In this document: positions 25,315 to 40,024 of the stretch, one piece after another
How the letters are laid out: every line of letters starts with the position of its first letter
How positions within the stretch are numbered: the first letter of the stretch is position 1
NCBI GenBank assembly: GCA_003118195.1
Contig: BEXV01000002.1
Span: 357,786 to 421,785, forward strand
Length of the DNA: 64,000 nucleotides
Direction of reading: 5' to 3'
Origin: Hemicentrotus pulcherrimus
Taxonomy: Eukaryota; Echinodermata; Echinoidea; Camarodonta; Strongylocentrotidae
Translations under genes and position numbers: made by a program
Notes under the pieces: generated by a model
Told to the model about the DNA's origin: nothing
The model's database searches: none
What the model saw: the letters and a program-made list of their open reading frames with translations, nothing else

Positions 25315-28204
25315 CACTCGTATAAAGAGCTATTTCAAAATAGTCACCTGGGTGAAGTATCTGACAGAAAAGAAAGATCCTCTTTGAACTATCTTCTCAT
25401 TTTCTAAACTCGTCAATAAAATTTATGAATTGGCGGCAAGATGTAGCAAAGCTGGGAAGGCTATTATTAGATGCTCTATCACCGCTGAGGAAATAACCTG
25501 ACGAAAATACGTACGGAAAGTATAGGATATAACGCATTCAACTGTTATAATATACTCTAGCATCGAAAGATAAAATACATGATATCAAACAAAATTATAG
25601 TAGACTGATTGGGACAATAAATATGGTGGATTGAATATTGTGTGGTACATACAACTGCTAATAAACATCAAAAGTTTGGTTATAATTTCATTTCGCGTTA
25701 GACTTTTCGAAAGGTATTGGTCAACAATGTTCGAAAGACAAGGAAGGAAATGACCTTATAGTATTAAAACGACTCCTAATTCATCTTTCGTAACAACTTT
25801 TTTATATGAACATGATTAAATTTAGCCTGGATATGTATGTATGTATGTAAATGATCTTGGATTGCAGGTAGAATAAAATGTGAAATTTCGTAGTTTAATA
25901 TTGTGATGAAAGCGAGAGGTAAAGAAAAGATTTGATTGTGTAAAACACAGTGTATGAAGCAAGCATCAAGGATACCAAGACGCAGGTTTCTATCCGTTTA
26001 CAATAATAATTGCTGTAATTGAACCAAAAATCAATAGCTGGAAAATTCGATGAAGATAATTTTTCAATGCCTAGAGCAACGCGAATTTAAACGTCCGACT
26101 TATCGTCAAGGTAAGATGGATTATAAAAACGGTCTCTTTTTGTAAGCAAGTGGATTTACCTTGCTATCTTCGAAAAGATATGTGATTGTTAACATTCAGG
26201 AGAATTCGAAAATGATATTTGTAGCAGTAGCTGCAGACCAGATCTTTTGATAGATATGTTGTTATCTGAAAAGGTAAGACGAACAATTTGCAAAGCTCTT
26301 TCGCAGATTTTCAAAACGCAATACGTTTACTCATTTAAATTATAGATTTATGGGCTGCTGTTTGTGAAATCTCTGGAACTTGAGGATCTTTGTCTCCTTA
26401 TGTCAACGTTTCACCTCCCTAGAAGTACATTCGATTTTGATTGATCGGAAAGATAACGACTGAAGAGGATATGTCGGCAGACAAGTTACAAGTAACTTGA
26501 ATCATAAATAGACATTGCTTGCTTGCACGTCAATGAATAAAGTTTGCGAAAGCCGGTAAGTGAAGGATAGGAATTTCAGGGTGATATAAGAGAATTATAG
26601 TTACTACATAATAATAGTATATTATACTGATGGAAAGAGAGAAATAGAGGGGATATTAGAAAGGCTTTATCTCAATATTCTCAGAAACCAAATTAATTGC
26701 GATAAGGAAGAAAATGATTTGTAATAAATATGCGTCTTGTTTATTCAAACTCATAATATCAATTATGAACTCAAATTAACTACATTATATGGAAAGCAAG
26801 AAGGGGGAAGGGCATTCCTGAACATGCTTAGACATCAAAGAACTCATAGTAAGAAAGAAAATTATTTTCAATGTAAACGTTTCTTAATGTGACAAGTCTA
26901 TTATAAAAATATCAACCCAAATTCCTGTCAGAAAGAGGCGTTTCAGCCCACTATACCAAATGTAATTAGAAGTACCACGGCAGATATTCTTAGAGTTCCC
27001 ACAAAGTAGCGGCGGGTACAGGGGCTTTCATGAGAGACTGGAAATGAACCTGCTGAAAATGAAAGTTGTGCCCCAAAGAAAATTTGTAAACCATTTATTC
27101 ATTTTTATTTGTATGTTTATTTTATTCTTTCTTTGTCACTTTCATTCTTCGTTTCTTTTATATTTTCTTTGGCTTACATTTTCTTTTTGAAGCCCCCTTT
27201 TGTTTGCTTCTTTTTTGCTTATCGCAGAGTTTGGAGACTTGTGCCGCCCACCCCCCCTACCAGATGACCCTGTATCTGCCATCGAATAAGACGCGTATAA
27301 CAAAATCTTCAGAAACTGAAGTCTCCATGTGATAAAGATCCCTATCCAAAATATGTCAGTCGATATGGTGATAACAATCTTTTGTTCTTATACCGGGAGA
27401 AAAAAGAAGGGATTATCAAAAGGTCATTCGACCCGTGCAATCCGTTCTGAACTACGCTTCCACGAAAGAGAAAATGACGAAGGGTGAATAAAATTGGGCT
27501 ATATTTTTATTTGAATGAAAACCGGAAATACGATTCGAAATCTTGTTACTTCGATCGTCATGAGATAGGGACTCATTTCAATGTGTTAAAATTTCTACAT
27601 TTTCGTCATGTTCACCATAAGGTCAAAGGTGAAAAGAAATCTTTAAAGTGTTTTGGATAATTCTGTTTAATGATAACGGGTGCAATTCAAATATTTTCCT
27701 TTTTACTAGATACAAAGCAGTTTATGGTTAATGGAAATAAGTATACATGATTCTATCCATGCCATAAATACTCATATCATATCATGTGATCTTAACATCT
27801 GTCAAATTCATAAGGGAATAAAGCATCAATTCAGATTGTTACCTTGATTGCCTACCCATTCAAATAGACGGAATTGCATGAATACTATGGATTTAGTTAT
27901 GGAAAATGGTGACAATTCAAACATCCAGAGAAAATTCGAATCTTAAATTTTGTTAAAGGGAATACAAAGTTTTGGTATGGGGTCATGAATTTGGTTCACA
28001 TGAACATATTGGAAGCAAATGAGATCCTACAATATCCAGTGATCGTTGTCGCGGTTGAAATCGAGTTTAAAGTTATGAAATTGTTGATAATAAACACTTT
28101 ATGTTGTAAAGCTCCCTATCAAGGTCAAGATATAAATTAAGCTATAAAACAATGTTTCTTGGCTTTGATCGACCGATTAGCTATTCCCGTTTGGAAATTA
28201 TATA

Positions 28205-28445
28205 TCACAACTACATATTCTGAGATCTTCATGGTCGCAGCTGCGGCCATATGCTCTATTTGAAATTTATCAAAATTTACCGGGAGCAACGGTAAATTTT
28301 TATATTTAATTTTTCTCAAAAGCAGAAGTGTTTTAGGGGCTCAATTTTCTAGTGCTTATAATACATCCACAGGGGCATCCAAATATATCAAAATTGTAAA
28401 GAATCACTATCCACCCAATTTTCAAAATTTTCTAAAACTTTGTTT
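28205..28445 (-). repeat. Dispersed repeat, copy 2
   Basis: This is the inverse copy of 14740-14965, with an extra insertion of about 12 bases (ACATCCACAGGGG region) and about 30 extra bases near its 3' end. The flank at 28449 reads CTTTAAGG, so a TTAA-type terminus is possible on that side. Confidence 0.6.
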
Positions 28446-29883
28446 TACCTTTAAGGCACTTCGCATTTAAATACTAGAATGGTTTTTTATAGAAGAGTTG
28501 GGGTATCTTTGAAGTGATTAGAATAGACACGGGTAGGCTTATAACGTCTGATGAATAAAGAAATCTTTTCTGCGGCATGAAATATATATATTAAACTTAA
28601 GTTTCAAAATATAGTCATCATAAATAGAAATGCAATTGTCTCCCTTTGGTGATATATAATAGACGTGGGCAGATGTTTGTCTAGTCCGCTAACGTTTTGA
28701 TTTCTTCACATTTCGAACCATTTAGACCGTGGGGAAAATGGGTGAAATCAATTAGATTGCATGCCATTCTCTTAATACTTTTGTGATACATGTAGTAGTA
28801 GAAGGGGCTCGTGAGTGGTTGTGTTTTGTGTGTTTGTAGTGTATGTAGTGTGTGAGATCTGATGCATAAATGGTGTTGGTTAATATGAAATTCAGTATGT
28901 TAAGACAACTTTTTCCTATTGGTAACTAGACAAAAATGTTTTTATTAGAGGTCGATTCATACTCTTTCATATTATACCATTGCTATGCATGAATAGGAAC
29001 AGTCTTACGTCAGTAATGTCAAAAGCATTCAGAAGTTGTGAATATAACGTACATGTACAACTTATGTGGGCATTTTACATAATTATATAACTTCTGTAGT
29101 GAAGTGAAATAAAGCCTATGTAGGCCTACAATGCACAGAGATAAATAATTTCAATTTGAAGAAAAAAAGGTAATGTAAAGAATATTCAACATGTCTGTAA
29201 CCCTGCCTTTTGTCATCAACTCTTAAGAGGTTGTAAAACAAAACAATCAGAGAATTTCAATTTATAGGGTAATAAGGTACTGAAAATCCAAATAACCGAT
29301 TTTCTTGCTTGTCAGCAGACTTTTGGAATATTTTCCCCCTTCTTTTACAAAAACATGGATACACTCCTGAAATTTGTTCGATAATCTTAAACTCTATCAT
29401 CAGAAATGCAATTTATATTCTATGACAGAGAAGAAATATATCATAAAAATATACGTAATATTTGTTTATCTGTTTATTTAACGAAGAGTTGCTGATGAGG
29501 AAACTTGATTTCGTTTACGAAAAAAAAAATGTAGTTTTTAAGAAAAGAAAAGAAAGTTTTTAGTCTAGGAAATCTTTAAGAAGATATCCTTACCCATAGG
29601 GATCGTCTCATCCATAGGTCCTTGTCAGACCTAAATAGGAAATTATGAGATGACCTGATGATGAACAAAATCCGCTTTGAGACTTAAAGCTTTAATCATA
29701 ATGAAACAAGTAGCATATATGGGTAAGCATGGTCAAACAAATCTCATCTACCATCTCCTCATTAATCAATTTTCCTGCGTACAGTGTCTACATTATAAAT
29801 AATTTGTGCTAGCCGGTAGAGTTCATTGTCTCATCGGGATCTGCACCTTCCAATCCCGATCTCATCCCTAAACCAATTCCCAG

Positions 29884-29938
29884 AAGAGACAGGAAGGAAC
29901 GTCACATTCTGCACTGATGGATACACTCTCACCCAGAG
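29884..29938 (+). CDS. Weak candidate small internal exon
   Basis: The stretch lies between an acceptor-like AATTCCCAG and a donor-like AGAG|GTAGGT. One frame reads E-T-G-R-N-V-T-F-C-T-D-G-Y-T-L-T-Q, with an N-glycosylation sequon and an extracellular-module flavour. Without neighbouring exons it cannot be assigned. Confidence 0.15.
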
Positions 29939-31171
29939 GTAGGTTACCTTGGTAGAATAATCTCCTTTAGATCGTTGATGTATTAAGAATCAGACATCTT
30001 CTTCAGGAGCGCCTTGGACTTTGATGTACTCTAGTCATTTTAACCGTTACGGTAGCATTCATTCTGGTTTTGTAATACGTCTTAACGCCATAACCGAGGG
30101 ACCGCGCCTCGTTTTTAAAGTGTGGAGGCTGAACAGGGTCGGCCCAGAGGAGATTTTCGGGGCGATGGTGTTGGTGGGAGGGGGTTTGGTGGCACTAGGG
30201 ACTCCTATGCCTTATGCTGCAACAACAAAAAACAGCGATTTTCTTCTGGGGAGTTCCAGAAAATGTAACAAAGCGACGGGGAAATTAAAAGTTAGCATTC
30301 TGTACTTTGAATAATTTTTAGCTCACAGGCAAATTAAAAAGCTTTAAATCGCTCGACGAAAAGCTTCATCGTATATTTTAAAGTGTTATATATATCATCA
30401 TAAAATAAAAATAGGTATATGCTATTCAAGTTTAATTTTTGAATTTAAGTGATGATCTGTAAAACCTTGTTTTAGTAAATTGAAATTGGCATAGATATAA
30501 CATGGTAATCTAATGTTGTGTGATGTTAAACATTCTGCCATACTTTTTCACCACAGAGAGAAAACATATGGGGGAAAAGCATTTTGAGTGTAATGACCTT
30601 TCATGAAGAGATGAATACAACAATTATAAAAGACTTACAATCTATTATCATTTGAACGCATTCTGAAATCAGCAAGGAGATCAGTTGCATCCTTTTTCAA
30701 GAAATTTCGATCATTTTGTTATCATGATGTATCACGTTCAATAGAAGAACGCTATACAATCCTCGGAAGTACTATATTTGATGAGTAACTTTAGGCAGTT
30801 CGCAGACATTGGTCGCACTGGAAGGGGAAAACAGTTATAGTTATTTACGGCACCGTTGTTCTTATTTTATTACACGAGATGTAATCAAAGTAATCAATTT
30901 CCTTTCTTCCCTCGAGACAATTGACTCGTTATATCATTCCCCCAATTTTAGGATTGCATTTCAACGAAAAATCATAAAATCTGTAAGGATTTTATATTGT
31001 CATCTCCTTTCATTAATATAAATAATCACATGTCTTGGATAACTCAGACAAATTCATGTTGGGAAGCATTTTATCCGATTATGTCATGCAACAAATCGTG
31101 TAAAACTTTCTTTTAATATCCCATGAGACATGGGAAAAATCTGTTTATCTTTTCAGTGCATTTACATGACT

Positions 31172-31722
31172 TATTGAGACTTCTTTCAAAGCTTTTTCGG
31201 TATCATGTGGAAAATCTGTTTTTAATATCCTTTTCTGCATCGGATATTAAAACGTAGGCACACTGTCTTACTTGTAGCTACTTGCTCCCTCTATAAAGAA
31301 AACAATGCCTAATCGATGACCATTGGTCCTCCATGATCAGCTTTTTCTAATGTTAATGAGAGCTGAGTTGATGAGACAACCATCTGTCAAGTGACCTTGT
31401 AGAGTAGTCTAATCCCTCTTATAAACTAGTACAGATAAGCTTTAAANTATTGAGACTTCTTTCAAAGCTTTTTCGGTATCATGTGGAAAATCTGTTTTTA
31501 ATATCCTTTTCTGCATCGGATATTAAAACGTAGGCACACTGTCTTACTTGTAGCTACTTGCTCCCTCTATAAAGAAAACAATGCCTAATCGATGACCATT
31601 GGTCCTCCATGATCAGCTTTTTCTAATGTTAATGAGAGCTGAGTTGATGAGACAACCATCTGTCAAGTGACCTTGTAGAGTAGTCTAATCCCTCTTATAA
31701 ACTAGTACAGATAAGCTTTAAA
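31172..31722 (+). repeat. 275-base direct duplication around a single N
   Basis: 31172-31446 and 31448-31722 are the same length and read as identical, both starting TATTGAGACTTCTTTC and ending ATAAGCTTTAAA, with one N (31447) between them. Identity with no divergence and an N at the junction point to two contigs whose overlapping ends were not merged, not to a biological tandem repeat. Confidence 0.85.
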
Positions 31723-33567
31723 AGTAAGGGAATAAAGACTTTCTGTAACACTTTTCACCTTCGTTTTCTGTTCGGAGGCAGTTTATTTGTTATCACATTG
31801 CCTATCGCAGTGAGTCTTCATCATATTGGGGTCGTTTGCGACTATTTTCAGGGAATACATGAATGGGCTTTTACTGCAAAAAAGTCCCCATAAAAAAGTA
31901 ATTTACATTTTTAGTACAGGAAATAATGAGCAAATTAATGTTTAGATTAAACAGCATCCACCATAACTAAGAAGTAGTTCTAAAATAAACACGACCTTTG
32001 CCCTATCACCAATGAAATCATAAAATGAAAATCTTACAACACAAACTGATTTTTACATTTACCATTAACAAGACGATTCTTTTCACAATCAGGTTGCAGG
32101 CAATGGAAAATTTTGCATAATAACTTACAGAAGCTCCCAGTCTGAACGATTTCAAAAGTCAGTAGCAAAATTTCTCCTTAGCCGATATCAATTACTGAGA
32201 AGCGAACTCTTTGAAAAAATGGAAAGTCCTTTTTGTTGCTTTTCCTCCTTATTATTTCTCTTGTTTCCGATCTTCAAGGATATGTTACATTTTATTTCTC
32301 TGCTGTATCAAACTTACATTGCTTTCTGTTGGATAAAACTCCGTTTCATACAGGCCTTTTTGTATAGGTCATATCTTGCATACCTTCTTTTTATTAATTT
32401 CCTTGATATTGTTATAATAAAGATTATAGATAGATTCATAAAATTGGTTTTATCTTTCCTTACACAATGTCATGTTGGGTTTGTCAACCGCTCATGACGA
32501 TGTACAGTACGCAAAAACGCGTCGCGTGTGGCATATTAAAGGTAATAGGAAATATGTTAAAGATAGATTCTAAACAAAGAATGCAAAATAAAGATGTATA
32601 AGAGGTTTCGTGACATGGTAATGAAAGGATGCATTCACTCACTCGTTCATTCATGTATTCATTCGTTCATTCATCCATCCAGCCAGGTTATAGTAATCAA
32701 TATGCCTGCCCCTCTTTCGTGATCTTCGCACCGATCGGTAACGTTCAAATGTATTGCAAACCAGGATGAATCACATTCTTCCATCTTTTAATGTACTATA
32801 TTAAAATAAAACCTTTGAAACTAGCTCATTTTTGTGAAAGCAGAAAAACTTAGAAACACAGAATGGTGCAAGTTTGAAATAAATCGGACAAATAACGATA
32901 AAGTTATGAATGTTTAAAATATGAAATTACTACTTCACAAAAATCTGTTAAAATCTCTAATTTTATTGGCAATTTTAGTCTGTGGATTGTGACGTAGTCA
33001 TAAGCAACCCGTCCCTTTGTCATGTAAAAAAAAAATCATTCATTTATCTACTTCAGTTCATAATGAATAGCATATTATTATACGTAGATTAAAAGAAAAG
33101 ACTCTTCTGGGTTATTATTTCTTAAAAATGACATTATTTTTAGTAATTTGTGTGTTGGACCGTGGTTAGAACAACTATGAATCAAAGTCTTCCACCACAG
33201 CATCCCAGTGACATTTCCGATTCAGCCATTTTAACGTTCCCGTACAGTAATAAAATATTGATTACAAGATTTAAACTATACATTTTTTATAGTTTGTTCG
33301 ATTTTGTTCAAACTATCACCAATTTGCCTTTCTATATTTTCTGCTTTCTTTCAGAGCAATTTGCTATGAAGGTTGGATTTTCAACAGTAAACTAATATCG
33401 TGACCGTCGATTGGTGCCTATTTATCATATCAGGGGGCGGGGAAATCAAGTGGAGTCTGGCCTACTATGGCATGTAACAATTTTTGTCTACCTCTACATT
33501 TTATATTTCTCGCAGTAGCATCCACTTTCATAAGCTAGATAGGCCAATTTTATTTTCATTTCAATAC

Positions 33568-33786
33568 ACACGCGAAATATACATACTCACACACACACAT
33601 GCCCCCACGCACCCTCACAGAAACGCTTACACTTACGCACACACCATTTTATTACACACACACGCACGCCCACGCACCTCACACAATTCCTTACACTTAC
33701 GCACACACCATTCTTGACAACATATCATTTTAACATGAACACTCTCATACAATGAACAAAAAAGTTATATATATATATATATATAT
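33568..33786 (+). repeat. AC-rich region with an internal duplication, then AT repeat
   Basis: CTTACACTTACGCACACACC occurs twice (about 33627 and 33691) within an AC-rich tract, showing a small tandem duplication of about 64 bases. A perfect AT tract follows at 33767-33786. Confidence 0.8.
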
Positions 33787-34896
33787 CGATACACAATAAT
33801 CGCGCAAATATAACATGAAACGAGAAGTCAAAGGCCAATCTTAAATCTTCAGTTGAATGTACACACACAATAATAGTCAGAAACGCATATACAATTTATG
33901 TGGGCTTCATTGGAATGAAAAAATGACAAATAATAATAATAATTTTAAAGTTAGAGGATTCAAAAGAATTGCATCATATGATCGAGCAGGGAGATACATA
34001 TCAAATCAGTTTAAGGAGTTACTTATACGAGAAACACATTTGTTACTGTGACGTCTATGAACTGTCCACATGTTCTTTCTGAACTCTCAATCTCCATTCC
34101 TCTTTCTAGTCATCTGTAAATCAAACTACTTCGAGCGTTAATCATCTCTGAACATAGTTTCCATTTGCCATGGTAACTTTTGCATGTTCAATGAATCAAC
34201 ACTGAGAATATTCTTATTGTTCCGGTAGCCTCTATTCGGGCGCTTCTAGAAGGAGTTAATGTATATGCATGTTTGTTACGTCTTATCCGATATAAAAAAA
34301 AAATTATGTACTGTTCTGCGCGCGTGTACGTTTGTGCAGATTAAAGTATAATTAGTTGTTAGAAATATCAATTGAATTTATTATTATTCATTTTTTCTGG
34401 AAGGATAATCTGTTTTATGCGCTCAAGAAAGAAACCAAGATGGTTGTATAGACAGATAGAAAAGAAAATTGCGAGGGAAGAGAGTGGGTGAAAAATGAAG
34501 AGAATTTAAAACTACTGTAGAAATTGGCAAAATAGCATTTTCAGTGCGAGAATGAGAGATGGACTAAAAAATATAAATATTTGAAAAATAGGCATTATAT
34601 TGGAATATGATGAAATTCAACTGTCCGTGTAATCGGCTTGATGTGGGCTTGTTGTGAGCTTTTTTGTGTGCGTGTGTGTGCGGGCATTTTTGTTGTTCTT
34701 CTTTTAAAACTATGATATTATATCTTGCACTATTAAGAATAACATGAACATGAGCAATTACAACAAAAAATAATAACACCAAAACATGAAGAAAACATAA
34801 ATGGCCATTAAAAGTTACACTTCCTGTTAATAATACTTTTATAAACTTATCAATTTCAATTTTCAGCAACCATCGAAAAATATTTATCTATTGCAT

Positions 34897-34935
34897 ATGT
34901 GTGTATGTGTGCGTGTGTGTGTGTGTGTGTGTGTC
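34897..34935 (+). repeat. GT dinucleotide microsatellite
   Basis: About fourteen GT units with few interruptions. Confidence 0.9.
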
Positions 34936-37440
34936 TGAGGATGAATGGATTCTATTCATGAATAAATGATGAGTGTCCCATATGGAAGCGACGTGTGAAT
35001 CACAAGATGCAACTGCGGTAATATATCGGGTTTCGACGCGTTGGCGAAAGCTTGAAGAAACTGATTTCCCGTAAATCAGGCCACGAGCCTTTTTATTTGT
35101 CTTGTTAGGCAAATATATCTGAAAATGTATCTGCAAATTATGGCTATAGCTATGATACGGTGGATGAAGATAATCAGCTAGAGTGTGTTTACACAGAGCA
35201 CAAAAGACGTGTACTGCAACTCTAAACGAATATAACAGAACCTATAATCCCGTGAGAAAATTCCATTTCGTTTATAAAGTAATACCTTGAAACCAAAACG
35301 TATGTGTATAAGAAAACACAAATTTAGTCAGTGTGTCGCGCATGCCTTAATATATGTAATAAATTGAATAAAGATGGGGGAGGAATTGGAAAATCGAAAT
35401 GTATCTCGATTTCTTCATCGTCCGACAAGTTCAATACACCTTCATTTTTTTTCTTCTTAAACTTAATTCCCGTTCAATGCCCCCGTTATCGATCGATCAA
35501 ATAAACCTGTGGTTATGCTTGAGTTATAAGAGATATTATATGCCCTCGGGGCCTTAAAAATACACTTTTTAACATTCCTAAAGTGTTTTCTTATTTTCCG
35601 GGTGGTATTTGGTTAGATGATAGTCTTATTATCTAGATCCAAATGAAACAAAATTGTGATCTAATGGAAAAACCTGGGTTGTTTCGTTTTGAACCAAGCC
35701 TTGGTTTCATTCATTTGAGTCATTGATCTAATTTAACAGAAATATAATCCCTCAGCCTCATTCATATAAATGTTGTTGTTCTTTTTAAAGATCAATCATT
35801 AAACCTTTCAATAATTCCACCTATCATGACAATGAATATTGTGGACTTGGATATTTTTTAGCAAAATCGTCTATCACTCAACTAATCTTCATTAGCGCCT
35901 TGAGTGACATTTCGAAACTGAGCTATAAAAATCTATAGCGTTATCATAACGTAATGCCCTTTGACGATTGTCTCCAATATACAAATGTAGAAAATCATGA
36001 TCAATGTGAAATCAAAGGAAACAGTCCACCATCAAATCATTTTGCATACAACACAGACACGAGCCATATTATAAAACCGGAACATTTGCCATGTACACGC
36101 TTGTTTCAAAAGATTTACATCTTATTCGCACTAACATGATACAATATTATCAAAATGTATCTTAATGGTCTTTGAGGTCCTTTAAAGAAAAACAATTAAG
36201 ACATTGTCCTTGTTTTATCCATAAAATCTCCCATTGTAGTTTATTTAGCACAAAAGAAATCATAGCACAATTAGTGTTAAATTTCAGCATTTAAAACAAT
36301 TAATTCTGGGCAAGTTGGTGTCATCTGTACGTATTATTATGAAGCGATTTGAGTCACAGATGCCATCACTCTCCTAACGCTTTAAGCAAATATATTACCC
36401 TGCTAAATAAAACAGATTTGTTGCTTGGGGATCAGGAACACGTTAATCATGGAATATGGAGTGTAAAGGCAGGCATCATAAATCAAATTGATGGCAATAT
36501 ATACTAATCTAAGTAGAATGGCAAAGTCAGATGCATCCTTTAATGGGTGTACAGCTTTTTTAAGACTGCCAGGGAGAGAATAAAGTGACCATTAAGATTG
36601 TGTTCGACACTGGTAATGGTCAACAGAGGTCTACTTTAGATAACAAATTGACCACTCACACATCCACTTTAGGTGATTGTTTGCAGTGCATCACCTGTGG
36701 CATTTTAAAAAGCCCTGACAGTGACTAGAGAGAGAGATAGAAATGGTACAATAAAATAAATCATGATGGGCACTTGACCTTTAACTCTACTTCTGTGACC
36801 TGAAGAGCAAATTTGAGTCGATCTACGAGCAAGGTGTCATATACATTTATTTGAATGTTCATGTCACATGTCCAAGTACACGTATAACACAAGTTAGGTT
36901 TGTTAATGTTTACCAAATTATTTTACCTTTAAACCTTTCGTTATTTAAACAAGATCATGCAAAGTAGTGAGATTAATTGATACTACTTGGAACAAGAATG
37001 GTATTAACGTTTAGGGGGAGGCGAGTGAATGTATGAAGACATTGATACATTGGTACAATGAATTACATATAAACCTTATCCTCCTCATTTCAGTATTGAG
37101 CCTATTTATTATTCAAACATACATATACAATTTACCACAACAAAAAATATGGACAAATTTAGGTTAAAGTGAATCAAGTTTAACTTCTTTAAGATACAGA
37201 AATCTAATGTTCAAGCTAAAAGCACTAAAATCAAACCATGAAGTTCTTCACTGATACAAATGTTTTTTGCCCAAGTCCATGGAGTGTTTCAGGTTTATAA
37301 TTTGCACATGATATATAGTCAGGATGTGGTTTATATTGGCTTGGCTAAGCTCCCGGATAACATTCAATTTATTCAGTAGTTACAAGTAACATTAATCATC
37401 CAATCATTCTACTGAATTTCTTTAGAATAAATTATGACAG

Positions 37441-37823
37441 ATAAAGATAAATCGAGTTCTGGTCATGCAAGTGCACTGTGAAAAATACAGTTCATGTATG
37501 TAATGAACATTCCAACTGTATTGTATCTAAGGATAATACTAAGGTATGTAAATATCTATATGATAAAGGAATTCACTCCATCTTGCAAATAATCAAATTT
37601 AGAAAAATTATCGGTACGTGGACATACACAAATGACAACAAAATTCGTTCGATAGATTAAAACCATCTAGCCATTTTTTAAATTTAACTTTAAGGGTGTT
37701 TTAAAAGGAGTCTTTTCATGTTACTTTGATACTATTATTCTTTTACATGAGAGCGAATGTAATGGCAATGCTTCAGGTTACACATTATGTTCTACTTTTA
37801 CTAAAATTCAACCTTCCTTTAAG
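37441..37823 (+). mobile_element. Probable further family-B-like TTAA element, diverged interior
   Basis: The first 50 bases (AGATAAATCGAGTTCTGGTC, then an equivalent of ATTGCATTGTGAAA) match the family B left end. The right end reads ATTCAACCTTCCTTTAA, matching the family B right terminus plus TTAA. The interior does not clearly align to the other two copies, so this may be a different non-autonomous derivative using the same ends. The left TTAA has decayed to ATAA. Confidence 0.45.
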
Positions 37824-40024
37824 CTGTTTATGGTAATATAAATTAGTGTTCTTATCAACATGAGAAATACGAGAAGTGATGATGACGACCAAGATACAAT
37901 AGAGCAAGATGAATGGACACATTACAGTATACTTTGCTGAGATTATTAAAAAGTATAGAAAAGGCTAATAAATAGCCCTACATTCGTTTCTACTTAACCA
38001 GTGAGCCGATTTTGTTACATTTTCTTCAAACACGTGTACAGTGTGACGTCTTTATTTAAAGTCATGAAAGTCTGATCTACATTCAGGTTAAAAGCCAGTG
38101 ATTTTGAGATAAGGTTGAAATCCTCCCAAATGACATATATTTTATTTTAAAAAAGCATTATTTCAAATACTTTCAAACCAGAGAGTACACAGATTGGGCA
38201 GGTTCTAAGGGTCAATTACAGTAAAACGCTGATAAATGATGGTTTTAAAGGCATATTTTTTGGAAGATAAGACTATTTGATTGTTTCTACTATGATTTGG
38301 AAACAACTTCATCAAGTGGGATAAGCGAAACAATTCAAAAAGTAGTAACCACTCCAGGTGTGTAAATGTATATGGTAGTATTTCTCACGTGGTTACTAAT
38401 GCTGATATAAATCTTGTGGGGCCTAAAATCCCTCCTACACGTACACACTCGCCCACACATATAGAAATCAATGTTTACTTAACATCCTTTCGGGTCCTAC
38501 TTCCCAAGAGCCTTTGAAGCGCTATGTCACTTTAGATCTTATGGAAAATCTAAATCCATGGCAAGTATAATATTAGCAATGAATTCTTGGGCTAAAACAG
38601 TAAAAACGTAAGTTTAAAAAGAAAGTAAGATAAAATAGACCTAAATGTAGTTCTACATCTACTGTAGATTGAGACAAGGGAATTACATAAAATGTATATA
38701 TGTATATATATATTCTTTTTAAGAATCAATATTTTTTCACATATCGGTTCTGAATATTTTTCAATGTAACTATGCAACCTATTATCCGACAAGATAACCA
38801 CATATTTTTTAATAAATCTCAAAAGCTGTTCTTTCTTTTTTTTTCTTTATAAAGACACAGGAACATTGCTTTTACATGCAACTATACTTAAAATAAGTGG
38901 ATTAAAAAATCGACTAAAAAACAATCTTGCAGCTACAATGTACATTTACAAGTCTTCTAATAGACTCTGGCTCAATGTTTGACAGCTTATCCTTTAAGTA
39001 AAACAGTAGATTTGCAAGCAATACAATGGAACAATGGAAGTCTGTAAATATTCCAGCTTTCTGGAACTTCGTTTATAAGAAAAAATATGTTTAATAGTAT
39101 ATAATTGGTTCCCTTGCATGAGCAGTTGTTATTGTCATGTTGCTTGATTGATTTTATTTCCACTAAAAACTGTAGACGTATCTGAGTGTAATGGCATAGA
39201 ACTATAGATACTATGGATGACCAGAAAATACCAGTTTTCCGGCAATATTATTTTCAAGGGGTATGGGTATCATTACTTTTGTCTTTGTCAGAAAAAAATG
39301 AAACAGTAATGGCATCCTAACAAAATTAATTTCTTTGGCATTGGACTCCATTATAAATGAAGTAGACACATTGAGCAGATAATTTGATGATGGAAGGGAG
39401 GAGGACATGACAGAAAAGAGAAACGAGTAGGAAGAGAGAGAACTTTAGAAATACAAACAGCGATAGTGACAGCAGATGGCAGCATACAAGAACAAGCTCT
39501 TATAGACTTGGATGACGACAATTTTGTAACCGGGATCTCAGCAGTGGTAATCCTCAATAATATAAATATTTGTTTAAACATGACATATCAATTAAGTGAC
39601 AAGTTCTGCTTTGTCCTGGTATTTCCAACCCATATCAAATGAGGTGGTAGACTGAGATTCTTCAAATAAAACACATCTACTAAATACCCTCTATCTCTTC
39701 CTAAAGCACTTGCAACTTAATTGGTGCCTATTTTGATGTCCTTTAATCATGCTAGCAACGAAAAGATTAAGACTCTGGGCATACTAGTATCTCTTTACAT
39801 CCAGCTTACGTTCTGGAGAGGCCAGAATAAGCGCTGCCTGTAAACGAAAATATCTCACAATGCATTCTGGATGTACATGAGGTACGTTGTCATTACACCA
39901 AAAAAACAAAAACATAATTGAAATATGTTAAAATGTAATGTCGCAAAATACAACTTGAAAAAAAAAGTGGCATTACTTGTATTTGCCATCAATTTTGCTT
40001 TCAGAACAACAAAACAAGCAGAGT

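Larger units (their letters stand above)
24339..37440. other. Mostly featureless AT-rich DNA with microsatellites and one duplicated contig end
   Basis: Beyond the repeats listed separately (25271, 28205, 31172, 33568, 34897) and weak exon candidates, I see nothing with coding character. A degenerate ATTC-type repeat lies at 32638-32685. Confidence 0.4.
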
